From Gliomastix tumulicola (Eukaryota > Ascomycota > Sordariomycetes > Hypocreales > Bionectriaceae): DNA of 64,000 nt. The stretch covers positions 4,836,001-4,900,000 of the forward strand of contig BCHX01000001.1 in the NCBI GenBank assembly GCA_001599755.1. The letters are read 5' to 3'. Each line of letters begins with the position of its first letter. Position 1 is the stretch's first letter. Made by a program: the position numbers and the translations under genes. The notes beneath the pieces are model-generated. The model did no database searches. It was not told the origin of the DNA and saw nothing but the letters and a program-made list of their open reading frames with translations. Positions 1-12,672 of the stretch are shown in pieces.

Positions 1-180
1 TGAGGCAGCCGGATTGGCAGCCTGGGTGAAGGTAGAGGCCGCTGGAAGAGGCAGGGCTCAGTAGTCTGATTGGTTGAAGCCGAGAGGTACAGAGAGGTAC
101 CGAGTTTCCCCCTGCCTAGCGCTTTGCACGTGCTAATATTGTGCGATTAGACTTTTTACATTATGCGATTAGACCTACTC
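1..180. mobile_element. Right end of a MULE-family non-autonomous element (MITE)
   Basis: This GC-richer stretch closely matches 21540-21745, the right half of the complete 517-bp element described below. It ends with two copies of a GCGATTAGAC-type motif and then CCTACTC at 180. The next 8 bases (181-188, TTAATTAT) would be the target duplication, but the left end lies outside the window, so this cannot be confirmed. It keeps CpG, CpA and TpG, so it is far less RIP-mutated than its surroundings. Confidence 0.75.
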
Positions 181-188
181 TTAATTAT

Positions 189-3163
189 ATAGTAATGCCC
201 TAGACTAGCCCCAAGGCTAGGTATAGCCTGGACTATAATAATACTAAACTTTACTTTATATTTTATTATAGGTTCTTAATAGAAGTTTATTATACCTTTA
301 AAGTAGTAACCTTAGGCTATTTTAATTACTTAATAAAACTTATTTTATATTACTTTAATAATTATTATTTTAAGTTTTTATTAAACCTTTATTTTTATTT
401 TTATTATATAGCTTTCTACTACTTCTACTTTTATCTTTACTTTAATAACTTTTATCTTCTTTAAGGAATAAATAACTTTTCTTTAGTTATTTAATTTAAA
501 CCTCTTTTAAAGAGTATTTACTTCTTTAAGTCCTTTTACTTTAATTATTATAATATTTATAGCTTTACTTTATAATTTTTATTTTTCTCTTAACTTAATT
601 ATAGTAAATAAGGATATTAATAAAGTAAATTTTATTACTTTTAATAAAGATATTAATAATAATATAAATAAAGCTTTTTAATAAGTAATAAATCTCCTTA
701 AATTTCTTTAAATTTTATTATTTTTTTAAGTTTATTTTATAGTTTATATAAAAACTAAGATATTATTATTATTATTATTCTCTTTAATATAAATTTTAAT
801 AATTTAATTATTATTTTTTTATATAATTTTAATTTTAATAATTAAAATTTAATAAATATTATTATATTTATTTACCCTTTTTATAAATTCTCTTTTTAAT
901 ATTTTTTAAATTAAAAATAAAAATAATCTTTTAAATACCTTATATCTTTATTTAATAGGTATATAATTATATTAAAACTCCTATATTATATACTCTTTCT
1001 ATTATATTATTCTAGATTTCTTATATAGTATTTATAAGAATTATTATAGTATATACTAAAAGGATATTACCTTTTTACCTTTTTAAATTTTAATATTTAT
1101 TATTATTTAGAAATATAATATTTAAGAGGTTAAATCTATAAAATTCTTTTTTTAAGAATATTATAATAAAGTATCTTATTATTTAAAGCCTATAGCTAAG
1201 GGTAAGCTATACTTTATTTACCTTAACCTCTTTACTTTTATTAAATTTTCTTTTATAAAGGTCTTTAAATAATATAATCCTTTTAATAATTTTATTAATT
1301 ATTAAATTTTTAAATTTAATATTTTTAATACTAATAGTATTTAGTATAAGTATACTTTATAATTTTCTTTTTATTTTATTATTTTTTAATAATATAAAGT
1401 ATTTAAGTGTATAAAAAATAAAAATAAAAGAGCTATTATAAGTTAAAGTTATTTAGTTTTTTATTATAATCTCTTTATTATTAAACTTTAATAGTTTTTT
1501 TTAATTTTAAATTTATTTACTTTAATTAATTTTTATAATTTTATTAAAATACTTACTTTTAAATCTTAATTTGATATTTTAATATATAAAAAAAAACTTT
1601 AATTTTTTACCCTTTTATTACTAGAAATTATCTAGCTAATTTCTTTAGGAATTTTATTTATTATAACTTTTATATTAATATAAATTTATCTAGTTATTAT
1701 TAAATAATATATTTAATAGAAGTTTAATTACTTTAATTTAAATAATTAAAAGTAAAGGATTTTTATTTCTTTTTTTTAAAATTTAAATTATAATATTACT
1801 TTTAATAATATATATAATAATTAATAAAGAATAGGGTTTTAAGGGGATTTTATAAAGTAATTTAATTAATTTATAGTATTTTTATATTTTTTTAAAATTA
1901 AAAATTATTTTTATACTCTTATATTAATATATTATTAATAAAGTTATATTTTATAAATTAAAAGTTTTTATTAAAATATTTTTTTTATTTTATTAAATAC
2001 TTTTTTTATAGTTTTAAACTTTAATAAAATAAAATTTTATTAATCTTATATATTTCCTTTTTTAAGAAGAGGTAATTAATTAATTAATTTTATAGGGTTT
2101 TTTTTTATAAATAGTTTAAAATACTTTATATTAAAAATATTATAGATTTTAATTAATAAAAGTAAAAAAAGTTAATATATATTATTTAATAATAATATAT
2201 TTTATATTTAATATAAATTAATAAACTTTTTTATAAGCTTTTTAAATAATATCTTTAAAAATAAGTTCTTAATATTAAATATTACTTATTATTTTATATA
2301 AAACTTATTAAGGTTTTACTTTTTATTATAATATTATTTATATAATTATTAAACTTATTATAAGGATTAAATAATTATATTTTATAAATTTTATAATTCT
2401 TTAATTAATTTTTATAAAGTTTAATTTTATTAAATATAAGTTTATAATAATAACTAGTATTTTTATATTAAATTTTATAAGTATTCTTATTAAACCTTTT
2501 AAAGTATTTAAGTATATTATATTATTTAATATAAATTCTACTATATTTAAATATAAAGGTTAATTTATTTACTTCTTAGAGGTATAATATTAAAAGTATT
2601 TTTTAAAGGTTTAATTTATATATTTTATTTAATTATTTATTTATAAATAATAAGTAATACTTAAATATTATTTAATTTCTAAGAGAAAATATAGAGATCT
2701 TTAATAATTACTAGTAAAGACTCTTTTATAATTAAAAATAATCCCTTCTAGTAATTTATATTACTTAAAAACTCTTTAAAATTAAAAAAATATTATTTAT
2801 TTTAAAAATATTTTTTTATAATAATAAAGTAAATAATATATTTTATTAATTAATTTATTATTATTAAAATAATATTATATTTTTTACTATTTTTATTCTT
2901 TATAAATAATAAATTTATATTTAAATTAAAGAATATTTTATTAAAAGGTTATTTAAATATAAGTAAAAGATATAATTTATTAATAAATTATTACTTTAAT
3001 ATAATAACTTTTTAATAAATTAAATAGATTTAAATATAGCTTTTTATATCTTTTTTTATAGCTTTTTAAAAATAATTCTTTATTAAATTAAATAAAGTCT
3101 TATATATTCTTTAATATTTTATAAAAGAATTATTATATAAAAGGATAAATAATTTAATATATA
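189..3163. repeat. RIP-saturated AT-rich repeat relics, unidentified
   Basis: This is nearly pure A/T with TpA excess and almost no CpA, TpG or CpG. No open frame of 60 codons occurs. Part of it (about 2600-2790) resembles 23110-23280 in direct orientation, so it is dispersed repeat DNA. I cannot assign a family. It is the sequence into which retroelement A1 inserted on its left side. Confidence 0.6.
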
Positions 3164-3168
3164 ATTCT

Positions 3169-3335
3169 TATTATAAGGTAGCTATAAGACTAGGTGTAGA
3201 GGTCTTATAACCTAGCTAGTGACCTAGGTCCTATAACCTAGACTATATTAACTAGCTTAATTTAAACCTTAAAGTAGAGGAGAATTAAGACTTTTATATA
3301 CTAGTATTTTAATCCTACCTATTATCCCTATAATA
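3169..3335 (+). repeat. 5' LTR of A1 (167 bp)
   Basis: It aligns end to end with the 3' LTR at 12501-12667. The differences noticed are all transitions of the RIP type, and this copy is the more mutated one. A TTTATATA box sits in its right third and is a possible promoter. The 5-bp sequence ATTCT lies immediately to the left. Confidence 0.9.
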
Positions 3336-3879
3336 AATAGTAGTAAGAGATAAAAACTAGCTTTTTCCTACTACTTAATAAATATAGGAATAAGTAACTA
3401 CTAAGAACTAAAACCTATCTATAAATTAACCCTTAACCTCTTAACTATTATAGGACCTTTAGGTTTAGCCTAGGTCTTACACTAATACTTAGTCTACTTT
3501 TAACCTACTTATAGAGACTTTATTAAATAAGGTCCTTTAATTTATTTAATATATTAAAGAGTATAAGTTAAGCTTAATTATATAATAACTTAGCTTAGCT
3601 TAGTACTATATAATTAATAAATATACTAAAAGTATAGTAATATCTAGTAATTAAATTAAAAAATCTAGATATAGGTACCTAGGTGAATAAATCTTAGATA
3701 ATACTACTTTCTACTATAACTATATTAAAATCCTTAAGGTAATTAAAAGGGAATTTAGTATCTTATAAATAATATACCTAGCTTATAATTAAGCTAGTTT
3801 AAGATCTTAAGTCTTTTTAAGGTCTTAAGTCTTAAATTTAGAGGTCTTTAATATAGGTCCTACTATTAATTAATAGACT

Positions 3880-6800
3880 ATATTTACCTTATAGAAAAGA
3901 GGTTACTTAATATTATAATAGGTAATTAGATTTACTAGACTTTCCCTTATTAAGACTAAGTCCTTAGAAAATAACCTTACTAATATATTAAGTATTAATA
4001 CTAGGGAAAGAGTATCTAATTAAAGAGACTTATAAGAACTAGTATAAATTAAATAATTAAAGGAATTTAAGAAAATTTACCCTAATATAGCTACCTATAT
4101 AGATTTAGTCCTAGGATAAAGTAATAAATTAACTAGAAATATTTAACTACTTAATAATTTACCTCTTTCCCTACTAATATAATTAAAGATACCCTTACTA
4201 ATATTATCTATTAACCTACTAGTAGTACTAAATATTACTCTACTACTAGCTAGAAGATGAGGTCTATAGACTAAGCCTACTACTAAGCTGGCTATTATAG
4301 ATCATCCTGTGGACCACCTTATGAATAACCTAGCCTCTAGTGTATAATAAGATCTATAGATTAAACCTACTATTATAGATACCCCTATAGACCTAGCCCC
4401 CTATATTAAAATATCTCTATTCTCCTTAAGTCTAGCTATAGTAGAGGCCTTTTCACCTATATATATCCTATTAGTTATACCTATAAACTAGTTATAAGTC
4501 CTAGAGTATTTACCTAGAGACTCTACTATAGTGAATAAAGTAAGGACTAGAGGACTAAATAGTCCCCCTAGGAATTAGTAGGACTAGGTTATATAACTCC
4601 TTAAGTAGAATAAGATAACTCTATAAAACTTACTTAAAGTGCTCTAGCTATAGGTAGAGCTAGCTAGCCCTTAACCACCTACTATTACTAAATTAGACTT
4701 AACCTAGAGGAATATAGCCTTATTATAAGGTTACTATATTTACTAGTAGTAAGACCCTTCTTTATCCCCTTTTAAATTAGGATCTAAATTTAATTTAAAC
4801 TTAAATAACTATTACTATAGATAACCCTATTATATCTTCTATTAAGATAAAAGAGGTTAATAATATTATTATTAATATAAATTATTAGATAATTTAAATA
4901 GAGTTAAATTTAATATAGCTTAACTACCTAGATTTAAGCTAGACTTAATTAGCTACTTCTAGCTAGATATACTAAAGATAGAGATAAAGGGTAATACTAT
5001 AATAATATCTAGTTATTTTTATATATTATACTATAGGGTTAAGCCCTTAAATAGTATTAAGGATAACTTATAGAGAGAGATAAATAAAAATTATAAAATA
5101 AACCCTTATTTAAGTACTAATATTAAGTATTTATAGAAAAATTCTCTATAAGTATAATAGAAGCCTAGTAATAGCTAGACTATTTATATTATAATTAGGC
5201 TATATATTATAATAAATAGTTAATTTAAGCCTTTACTTTATATATTATTTAATTTATATAGTCCCTTAATATATATAGGATTAAGACTAAGTTAAGCTAT
5301 ATTTATAATAAATTAAACCCTTATTTAAAATAATAGGTCTAATAACCCTAGTACTCTATATATCTAGGTAATTAACTTAAAGACCTAAATAAGAAAACCT
5401 AGGTATAGTAGAAGGAGTTAAAGTATACTATTAATTAAACTTATAACTAGTTAAATACCTCTTTCTATTTCCACTATATAGGAAATACTAACTTTAGGTT
5501 TATTAAGATGCTACTAGTGTCTAGTTTAAATACACCTATACTAAACTAGAATAAACTAAGCTATTAGAATATAGTGAATAAGTATATAGGTTTTATCCTA
5601 TATAATAGCCTAATAAATATATAATATTAGCCCTAGAATAGGTTCACACTAGATAAACTATCTAATATGTAGTATATATACTCCTAGTAGAATAGGTTTA
5701 GATAATTATAACCTTCTTAGTCTACTAATACCTTCTAGTACTAGAAATTTAAGAAATAAGTTAACTAGGTGAAAATAGTTAATATAAAACCTAATAATAA
5801 GGATTTTAAAGTAATCTTTATCCACCTAGAGGACCACTAAACCTTAGAGGACCTAGCCTTAGACCTAGACTATAAGGAAACTAGTTATAAAGAGATTAAC
5901 CTAGATGAAATTACCATATTAGCTATAAGTGTTAAGAATAGGTAACTAATACTAGAGGTAATAGTATAGGTCTAGTGCTAATTATATAAATCTATATTTA
6001 ATAGTAGTAATACCCTTTAGTAATATCTTAAGGAACCTAGATAATATAATAAAAATAAATAGATAGTTAACTATATTAAATTAACCTACTATATATATTA
6101 AATAGAATTTAAAACTAGATAAGCCTTATTTAACTATCTTACACCTATTAAATAATATTTAATAATTCTTCTTAACCCTAGTAATATAATTATAGCTATA
6201 CCTATAATTAATAGGTCTAGATTTAATAACTTCTTATTTTATTATTATACTATATTTAATATTTTTCTAGTAGTAGGCTCTTAAATAGTATTAAAGGCTC
6301 TAGCTAATACTTATTATTCTATAATAATTATAAATAAGGTATAGCTTATATTATAACTAAATATTAAGTATTTTTTAATTATAATAAGATAGGTTTAAGG
6401 TATTAATAAATTAATTATAGTAAACTAAATAGTTAAGCTTACCCTCTTTATAAAAGGTAAGCTTAGAGATTTATAAGAAACCTAGGCTAAGTTTTTAGTA
6501 GTTATATAGGTCTATAATAACTTAAGATCTATTATTCTACTAGGTATAAAGTGGATTTACCCTTATAGAGTAGTCTTTAATTACTACTATAATACTATAA
6601 AGGTTAAGTCCTACTAGAATCTCTTAATACTAGTAAATATTTATTACTAATAATACTCTTAAGTTATAAAGAAGATTCTTTCTTTTACTATAGTTATACT
6701 CCTACTATAGTAGCTATCTTATATTTCTATTAAACCTCTTACTCTTCTAAAAGATTAGTTATTTTATATAACTTTAAATAAAATAAAAGTCCTAGATATA

Positions 6801-9800
6801 TTTATAGTAAATAGTACTAGGTCTATACTTATAGCTAATATATTTAAAGACCTAATTATAGTACTTTAGGATATATACCTAGGTATAATATAAGAATAGG
6901 ATAAATCTAATAAGGGTACCTAGGTATATATAATTATATAGAAGGAGGTCTAGGACTTATAGCTAGTACTATTTAAGGTCCTACTAGAAATATATACTAG
7001 ATTTATAGTAGTAGAGCCTAAAAGGTATAATAAGGGGCTAGTGCCTAAGGAGTAACCTTTAGACTAGCCTTATATATAGCTACTATAGGTAGAGGATAAG
7101 GTTAAAACTAATATAAATTAATAATTATATATACTTAACTTAATAGAGGAAGAATATAGACCTAGACCTCTATATTTTAAAATAGGTTATATATCCTTAG
7201 GAATTTCTTAGGTTATAATATAAGAGGTCTAGTCCCTAGAAGGAGTTAAAATTAAAGATAAAGACCTAGAGGTAATATTAGTACTACTTTCCTTAGTATA
7301 ATAATATAATATTTAGAGAGATTAAGGTATTATCCTAGTACCCTTAGAGGACTAGTTAAAAATATATTTAAAAGATAACTAAGTAGAGAGGTAATTTATA
7401 GGAAAACCCTACTTATATAGTGTAAAAAACTAATAGGTTATTAATAATATATTTAACCTATTATATACTATAGGCTAAATATTATAGATAGACTAACCTA
7501 TACCTTTCACTATACTAGTTTTTATAGTGTAGAAGTAGATAGGTAATATTAATAAAGAATAGGTTATAGTTAACCTATATAGTCTTAATAATACTATAAT
7601 AGTGAATATATATCTTTTACTAAGATAAGAGGCTCTTATTATTATATTAAAAGGGGCTAAGTATATTATAGTAGTTAATATAACCTTATTTTTCTATTAA
7701 TTTCTTATTTATAAGAAGTTTTAAGACTAATTTACTATTATATCTTACTAAGGACTAGAATAGTTTAATATTATACTAATAGGTTTTAAAAACTCTCTAG
7801 TGTATATCTAGTAATAGATAAATAAATAACTATTTCTATATTAGGCATTCACCTATATATATATAAATAATATTATTATCTTTTTATTATCCCTAGCTTA
7901 ATATTTTTAATACCTATAGACTATTTTTAATCTCTTTAAAGAACTAGGTCTATAGCTCTCACTAATAAAATCCTTTATTAGGTTTTCCTAGGTTATTTTA
8001 TTAAAATATAAGGTTAATAAAACTAATATCTTATTAATAGAAATATAAATCTAGGCCCTTATATAATAGTTCTACTTAAAGACCCTAAAGTAACTTAAGA
8101 TATACTATAATATAACTAACTAGATTTACTTATTTATCCCCTTTTACACCTAGAAAATTAAGCCTCTAATATAAAGGAAGATATTCCTCCTTATACTTAG
8201 TTAAATAAAGGATAAAACTATATCTAGGTCTAAGTGTAAATATTTTATCTAAGTAATATCTATAAAGTTAAATAATAAATAGTAAGTAGTATTTAAACTT
8301 ATATAGTAAAATCTAGTCTAGTATCTTTAGCTTAAATTAGTCCACTTAAATAATAACTAGCACTTATTTATAAAAATTAATATATCTAAGGAATAAGGTT
8401 TTAGTATTACCTTATTCTACTATAATAGGCTATTTAATCCTAAAGACCCTATAAAGATACTTAATTAATCTAAACTAAACTATATTAGGTTTTAAAGTAA
8501 GACCCTTAGCCTAGCTAAGAGTTAATACTAGCCTATAGAACTTAAAGTAGCCTACTTAATCTAAATAGTATAAAAAATAAGATTTTATTCTATAGAATTA
8601 AATAACCTACTTATATCCTTATAAACTATATAGTTACTACTAGGATTATTAACTAGAAGATAATAGCTATATTTAATATTATTAAGATAAATAAAAGACT
8701 TAAAGCTACTAGTATTTTTCTTTCTTAATTCCCCCTAGTAGTAGTCTATATTCCTAGAAAATTAAATATACTCCTAGATACCTTATTTAGACTACCTTAT
8801 TATAATAATAACACCTAGGTGTAAATATCTACGCTAGACTATTCACTTATAGATATACTAGTAAATATTTATAGTCCTAAATTAACCTTTCTTATAGTTA
8901 AGGTGATTACTTTAACTATAATAAAGTATTAGTTTTAGCAAGGATATAATATAGACCTTATCTATTAATAGATTAAGGAGTCTTTAACTTAGCTAAATAT
9001 AGTCTCCACTAGAGATATTATATTATAACCTAGTATATCTTTTAAGTTAAGAGATAATCTTTTATATAATATAGTATAGAATTAAACTAAATAGCTATAT
9101 ATACCTAAAACCCTTATTTAAGATATTCTAAAGTTTACTTATAATAAGACCTAATACTTTAAATATAAGTGGACTAAATATAAGCTTAATATATTTATCT
9201 TCTTAAGTAAATTATAAGTAATAAATAAATATATTACCTACTATCCCTATTAAGTATTAAAATATATTTATTAGTAACTACTAGGGAATCTTAACCCTAT
9301 TAACCCCCTTTAAATACTATATAAAATATAGTTATTAGACTTTATTATTAATCTCCTAGAGGTCTTAGTAATTAGTAATTTATAGTACCTAGAAGGGTTT
9401 AACTTATATAACTACCTACTTATAATAATTTATAAAGTATTTAAGAAGAGGGTATTAATATTAGGATACTCTATATACTTAGCCTAATATTAGGCTAGAT
9501 AGGTCTTATATTTTTAACTCCTAGTAAACTAGGGGTTACCCTTTATTTTAATTAGTGACTATAATTATTACTAGACTAGAGAATTTTAGACTAACCTATT
9601 TAACTAGCTTAACACCTATCTTATCTTTATAATAGTATAGTATTCTACTAGTAATAACTAAGCTAAAAATATAAATTAAATTATAGAAGCTATATTATAG
9701 TACTATATAACTATAGACCTAGATATATATTAGCTAGTAGCCCTTATAGTAATATAATTATAGTTTAATAATATATATACTATAAGTATTATATACTTAC

Positions 9801-10440
9801 TAAATAAGTATATTCTAGGATTTCACCTATAAATACCTTTATTTATATTTAAGGATTCTCTTAATATAAACTACTAAGTTAAGTCTTAAACTATTAAAGA
9901 AATATAAAACCTTTACTAATATAAAGCTTAAATTACTATAAATTTTATAACTATAAGATATAAATAGTATTTTAACTAGAAATATAGGGGACTTTAATTT
10001 AAGGTTAAAAACTATATTTACCTATACCTTTATAATAGCTATAAAGTCCTAGGATAGTACTAAAAGTTTAAATAATAGAGGGTTAGCCCCTTTTAAGTCT
10101 TATAGGTAGTAAACTTATAAGCCTATAGACTTAAACTACCCCTATATTAAAGGGTTCACCTAGTGGTTTCTATCTTATAGCTAGAACCTACCCCTACTAG
10201 GATAAATCCTTTTAATTAGCTTAGACTAAATATAACCCTATTATTATAAATAGAGGGGGATAATAATAAGTAGTAGTTATTTAAGATTAATTCACTTAAT
10301 ATAAGATAAGTATTATATAATTAAATATAATACCTAGTCAAGTAGACTAGGTATAGTCTAGAATATAATAAATAATATAATAAGGACCTTCTTATAAGGG
10401 ATACTAATAAGTTAATTAATAAGTTTAATACCTAAGACTT
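3880..10440 (+). pseudogene. RIP-damaged gag-pol of A1 (gag, protease, RT, RNase H, integrase, chromodomain)
   Basis: All reading frames are broken, mostly by TAA/TAG at former Gln/Trp codons. Around 7680-7830 the plus-strand translation shows the residues leading into the RT palm (KNS-x-Y), and at 7850-7890 a YI(D/N)(D/N)II motif follows, the catalytic YxDD. RNase H-type sequence with a SKEQGF motif lies near 8370-8410. A Cys/His integrase zinc region is near 9100-9280, the integrase core with an SDYD motif near 9540-9560, and the late-pol segment ending in a QAYRL motif near 10110-10140. The chromodomain is at about 10275-10420, with a YLVKQTRY core. The gag boundaries are approximate and rest on position and on similarity to A4 and A5. 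The element cannot be active as it stands. Confidence 0.85.
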
Positions 10441-10699
10441 AGTATAAAATATAAGAAATAAATAAAGAATATAATAAAGACTAAGTTAATTAATAAAGTA
10501 GTAAGATTATTATATCTTTATATTACTTTTATAATATTCTTACCTTAATTTTATATTTTTTATTTTTATTTTTCTACTAGGTGGTAAGACTATAATTACA
10601 CTAGTTTATTTATCCCTATATCCTTAGACTATACACCTTTATATTAATTTATTATCCTTTATACTAACTTAATACCTCCTATATAGGAAATAGTATTAT

Positions 10700-12495
10700 A
10701 GTAGGAAAATATAGTTATCCCTAAAAGACTAAGGTTAATATTATAACACCTAAGACTAACCCTAAGACTATACTATATAAGATAATTACTAAAACCACTT
10801 TAGACTTTAATAATAATAAGGCCTTATTATAAGCTAAGTTCACTAAGCTTTAAGTAACCCCTAAGGCTACTAGCTATATAGCTAAAGTTATATAAGCTAT
10901 ACTACCTATAATCTATTTAAGTCTTAATAATACTAGTATTAAGGCTATATTCTCTAGATAAGATTTAGGAGATTAAACCCTAGCTAAGAAGTAAGTAACT
11001 ATAATAAAGAATATCCTCTAAGGGCCCCTTAGCTATATTTAGTATATATTAGTTAAGTCTATTAATAATATTACTAATATACCTATAACCTAAACCACTT
11101 TAACCTTTAAGGTAGCTATAAGGGTCTTAAATAAAAATATACTTTATTAAAATTACTTTAACTCTTATAAAGGTTAATTTAAATTAATTAACCTAGGTTA
11201 TATAAATATACTACTATAATTTATAATTAGATATTACTTTATTAACCTCTTAATAATAAGTAGTAAGACTAAGGCTTATTTACACCTACTTAAAGCTAGT
11301 TTTTAATATATATTTTACTTTAACTAGGTTAATAAAAAATTTAATAACTAAGAATAAACTTATATTATAACCCTCTTTAAAGCTACTATATTTAATATTA
11401 TAGGTAAAGCCTATAAGGACCCTAAGAACTTCTAACTAGTTAAGAAGATAAAGGCTAAGATATATAATAATAATAATTATACTACTAAATTATATATATA
11501 TATTATTTTTATATTTTATTAAGGATATATTAAGTTAGTAGAAGTAGTTAATAAGCTAGCTATAATATAGGATAAACTAAAGCTACCCTATCTATATATA
11601 CCTAAGGATCTCTTAGTAGTTATATATACCCTTAAGTCTCTTATTAATACTAAGAAAGTCTTAGTCTAAGTTATATAGGAACTAGACCCTCCTAAGCTTA
11701 TCCTTAAGGTAAATATAATTACTATTACTAATAACTAGGATAATAATTAGTAGAATATTAAGCTAGGTATTACTCTAATTTAACTAATAAATACTTTCTT
11801 TAATATAAAGTTCACTTAGAGAGATATTACTAAGGTCTACTCCTATTAATTAATATTAATCTCTATAGCTATTACTAAACTAGAGGAAGACCCTATACTA
11901 TAGGATATTAAAATAGTCTAGGATAATTAACCTTACTAGTTTAATAAATATTAATTTACTATAATTAATATTTAAGCTAAACTTAAGAAATAGTACTTTA
12001 ATAATAAGCTAAGTATTATATTTTAAAAATATATTAATTAGGAAGATATATTATTTAAGGTCCCTATTTAAATTAATAATATATTAAAATAGAGATAGAA
12101 TATAAAGGTTAAATTAATTAAATAGCTAGAGGTTATAGTTAATAAACTAGCTAAGACCTATAGTATCTAGCTCTCTATAAGTATATTATAGGCTTAGTAG
12201 GAACTAGATAATATCCTTATAGAAGTATTAATAAGCTTTATATATATATAGATTAAGGTAGGTATAGCCCTCTAGGAAGCTATTAAATAGATTATTAGTA
12301 ATACTACTAATAATACTTTAAACCTAAATAACCTATAGGTAGAAGAGAATAACTAAGACTACTACTAGTTATTAATAGATAAATTAGAGGATAAGATTAT
12401 ACCTAGTCCTAGTAATTTTTAGCTATTATTAACTTATTTTCTAATTAGATAGCCTTAGCTTAGACTATAAGGATATAGTCTTTTTCTATTCCTAG
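10700..12495 (+). pseudogene. Extra coding-like relic between pol and the 3' LTR of A1
   Basis: Downstream of the chromodomain, about 1.8 kb still reads as a single long plus-strand reading frame once TAA/TAG are read as mutated Gln/Trp. An example is the stretch 12199-12490, with recognisable runs such as KLEDKIIPSPSNF. The same region is present in copy A2 in reverse (about 31170-32960), so it belongs to the family and is not a chance insertion. I do not recognise the protein. It is not an evident envelope: I see no hydrophobic spans. It could be a displaced gag, an acquired host gene or a family-specific accessory protein. Confidence 0.5.
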
Positions 12496-12500
12496 GCAAT

Positions 12501-12667
12501 TATTATAAGGTGGCTATAAGACTAGGTGTAGAGGTCTTATAACCTAGCTAGTGACCTAGGTCCTATAACCTAGACTATATTAGCTAGCTTAGTCTAAACC
12601 TTGAGGTAGAGGAGAATTAAGACCTTTATATACCAGCATTTTAACCCTGCCTATTGTCCCTGTGATA
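12501..12667 (+). repeat. 3' LTR of A1 (167 bp)
   Basis: This is the partner of the 5' LTR. It retains more unmutated bases at its right end, including CTGCCTATTGTCCCTGTGAT. ATTCT follows at 12668-12672 and completes the target duplication. A 7-bp inverted repeat with a 4-base loop (12463-12480) lies 20 bases before it. Confidence 0.9.
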
Positions 12668-12672
12668 ATTCT

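Larger units (their letters stand above)
3169..12667 (+). mobile_element. A1: full-length Ty3/gypsy-type chromodomain LTR retrotransposon, RIP-inactivated
   Basis: This 9,499-bp element is bounded by two 167-bp direct LTRs and flanked by a 5-bp target duplication ATTCT (3164-3168 and 12668-12672). The LTR ends are degenerate versions of TGTCAC...GTGACA, the normal TG...CA form. Translating the plus strand and reading TAA/TAG as former CAA, CAG or TGG shows, in order, a gag-like region, protease region, reverse transcriptase, RNase H, integrase with zinc-binding and core domains, and a C-terminal chromodomain. That order defines a chromovirus-type Ty3/gypsy element. A further coding-like block precedes the 3' LTR. 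The bases after the 5' LTR (3337-3348, roughly TAGTAGTAAGAG) could be a mutated initiator-tRNA primer site (TGGTAGC-like); this is speculative. I see no clear polypurine tract before 12501. Confidence 0.9.
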
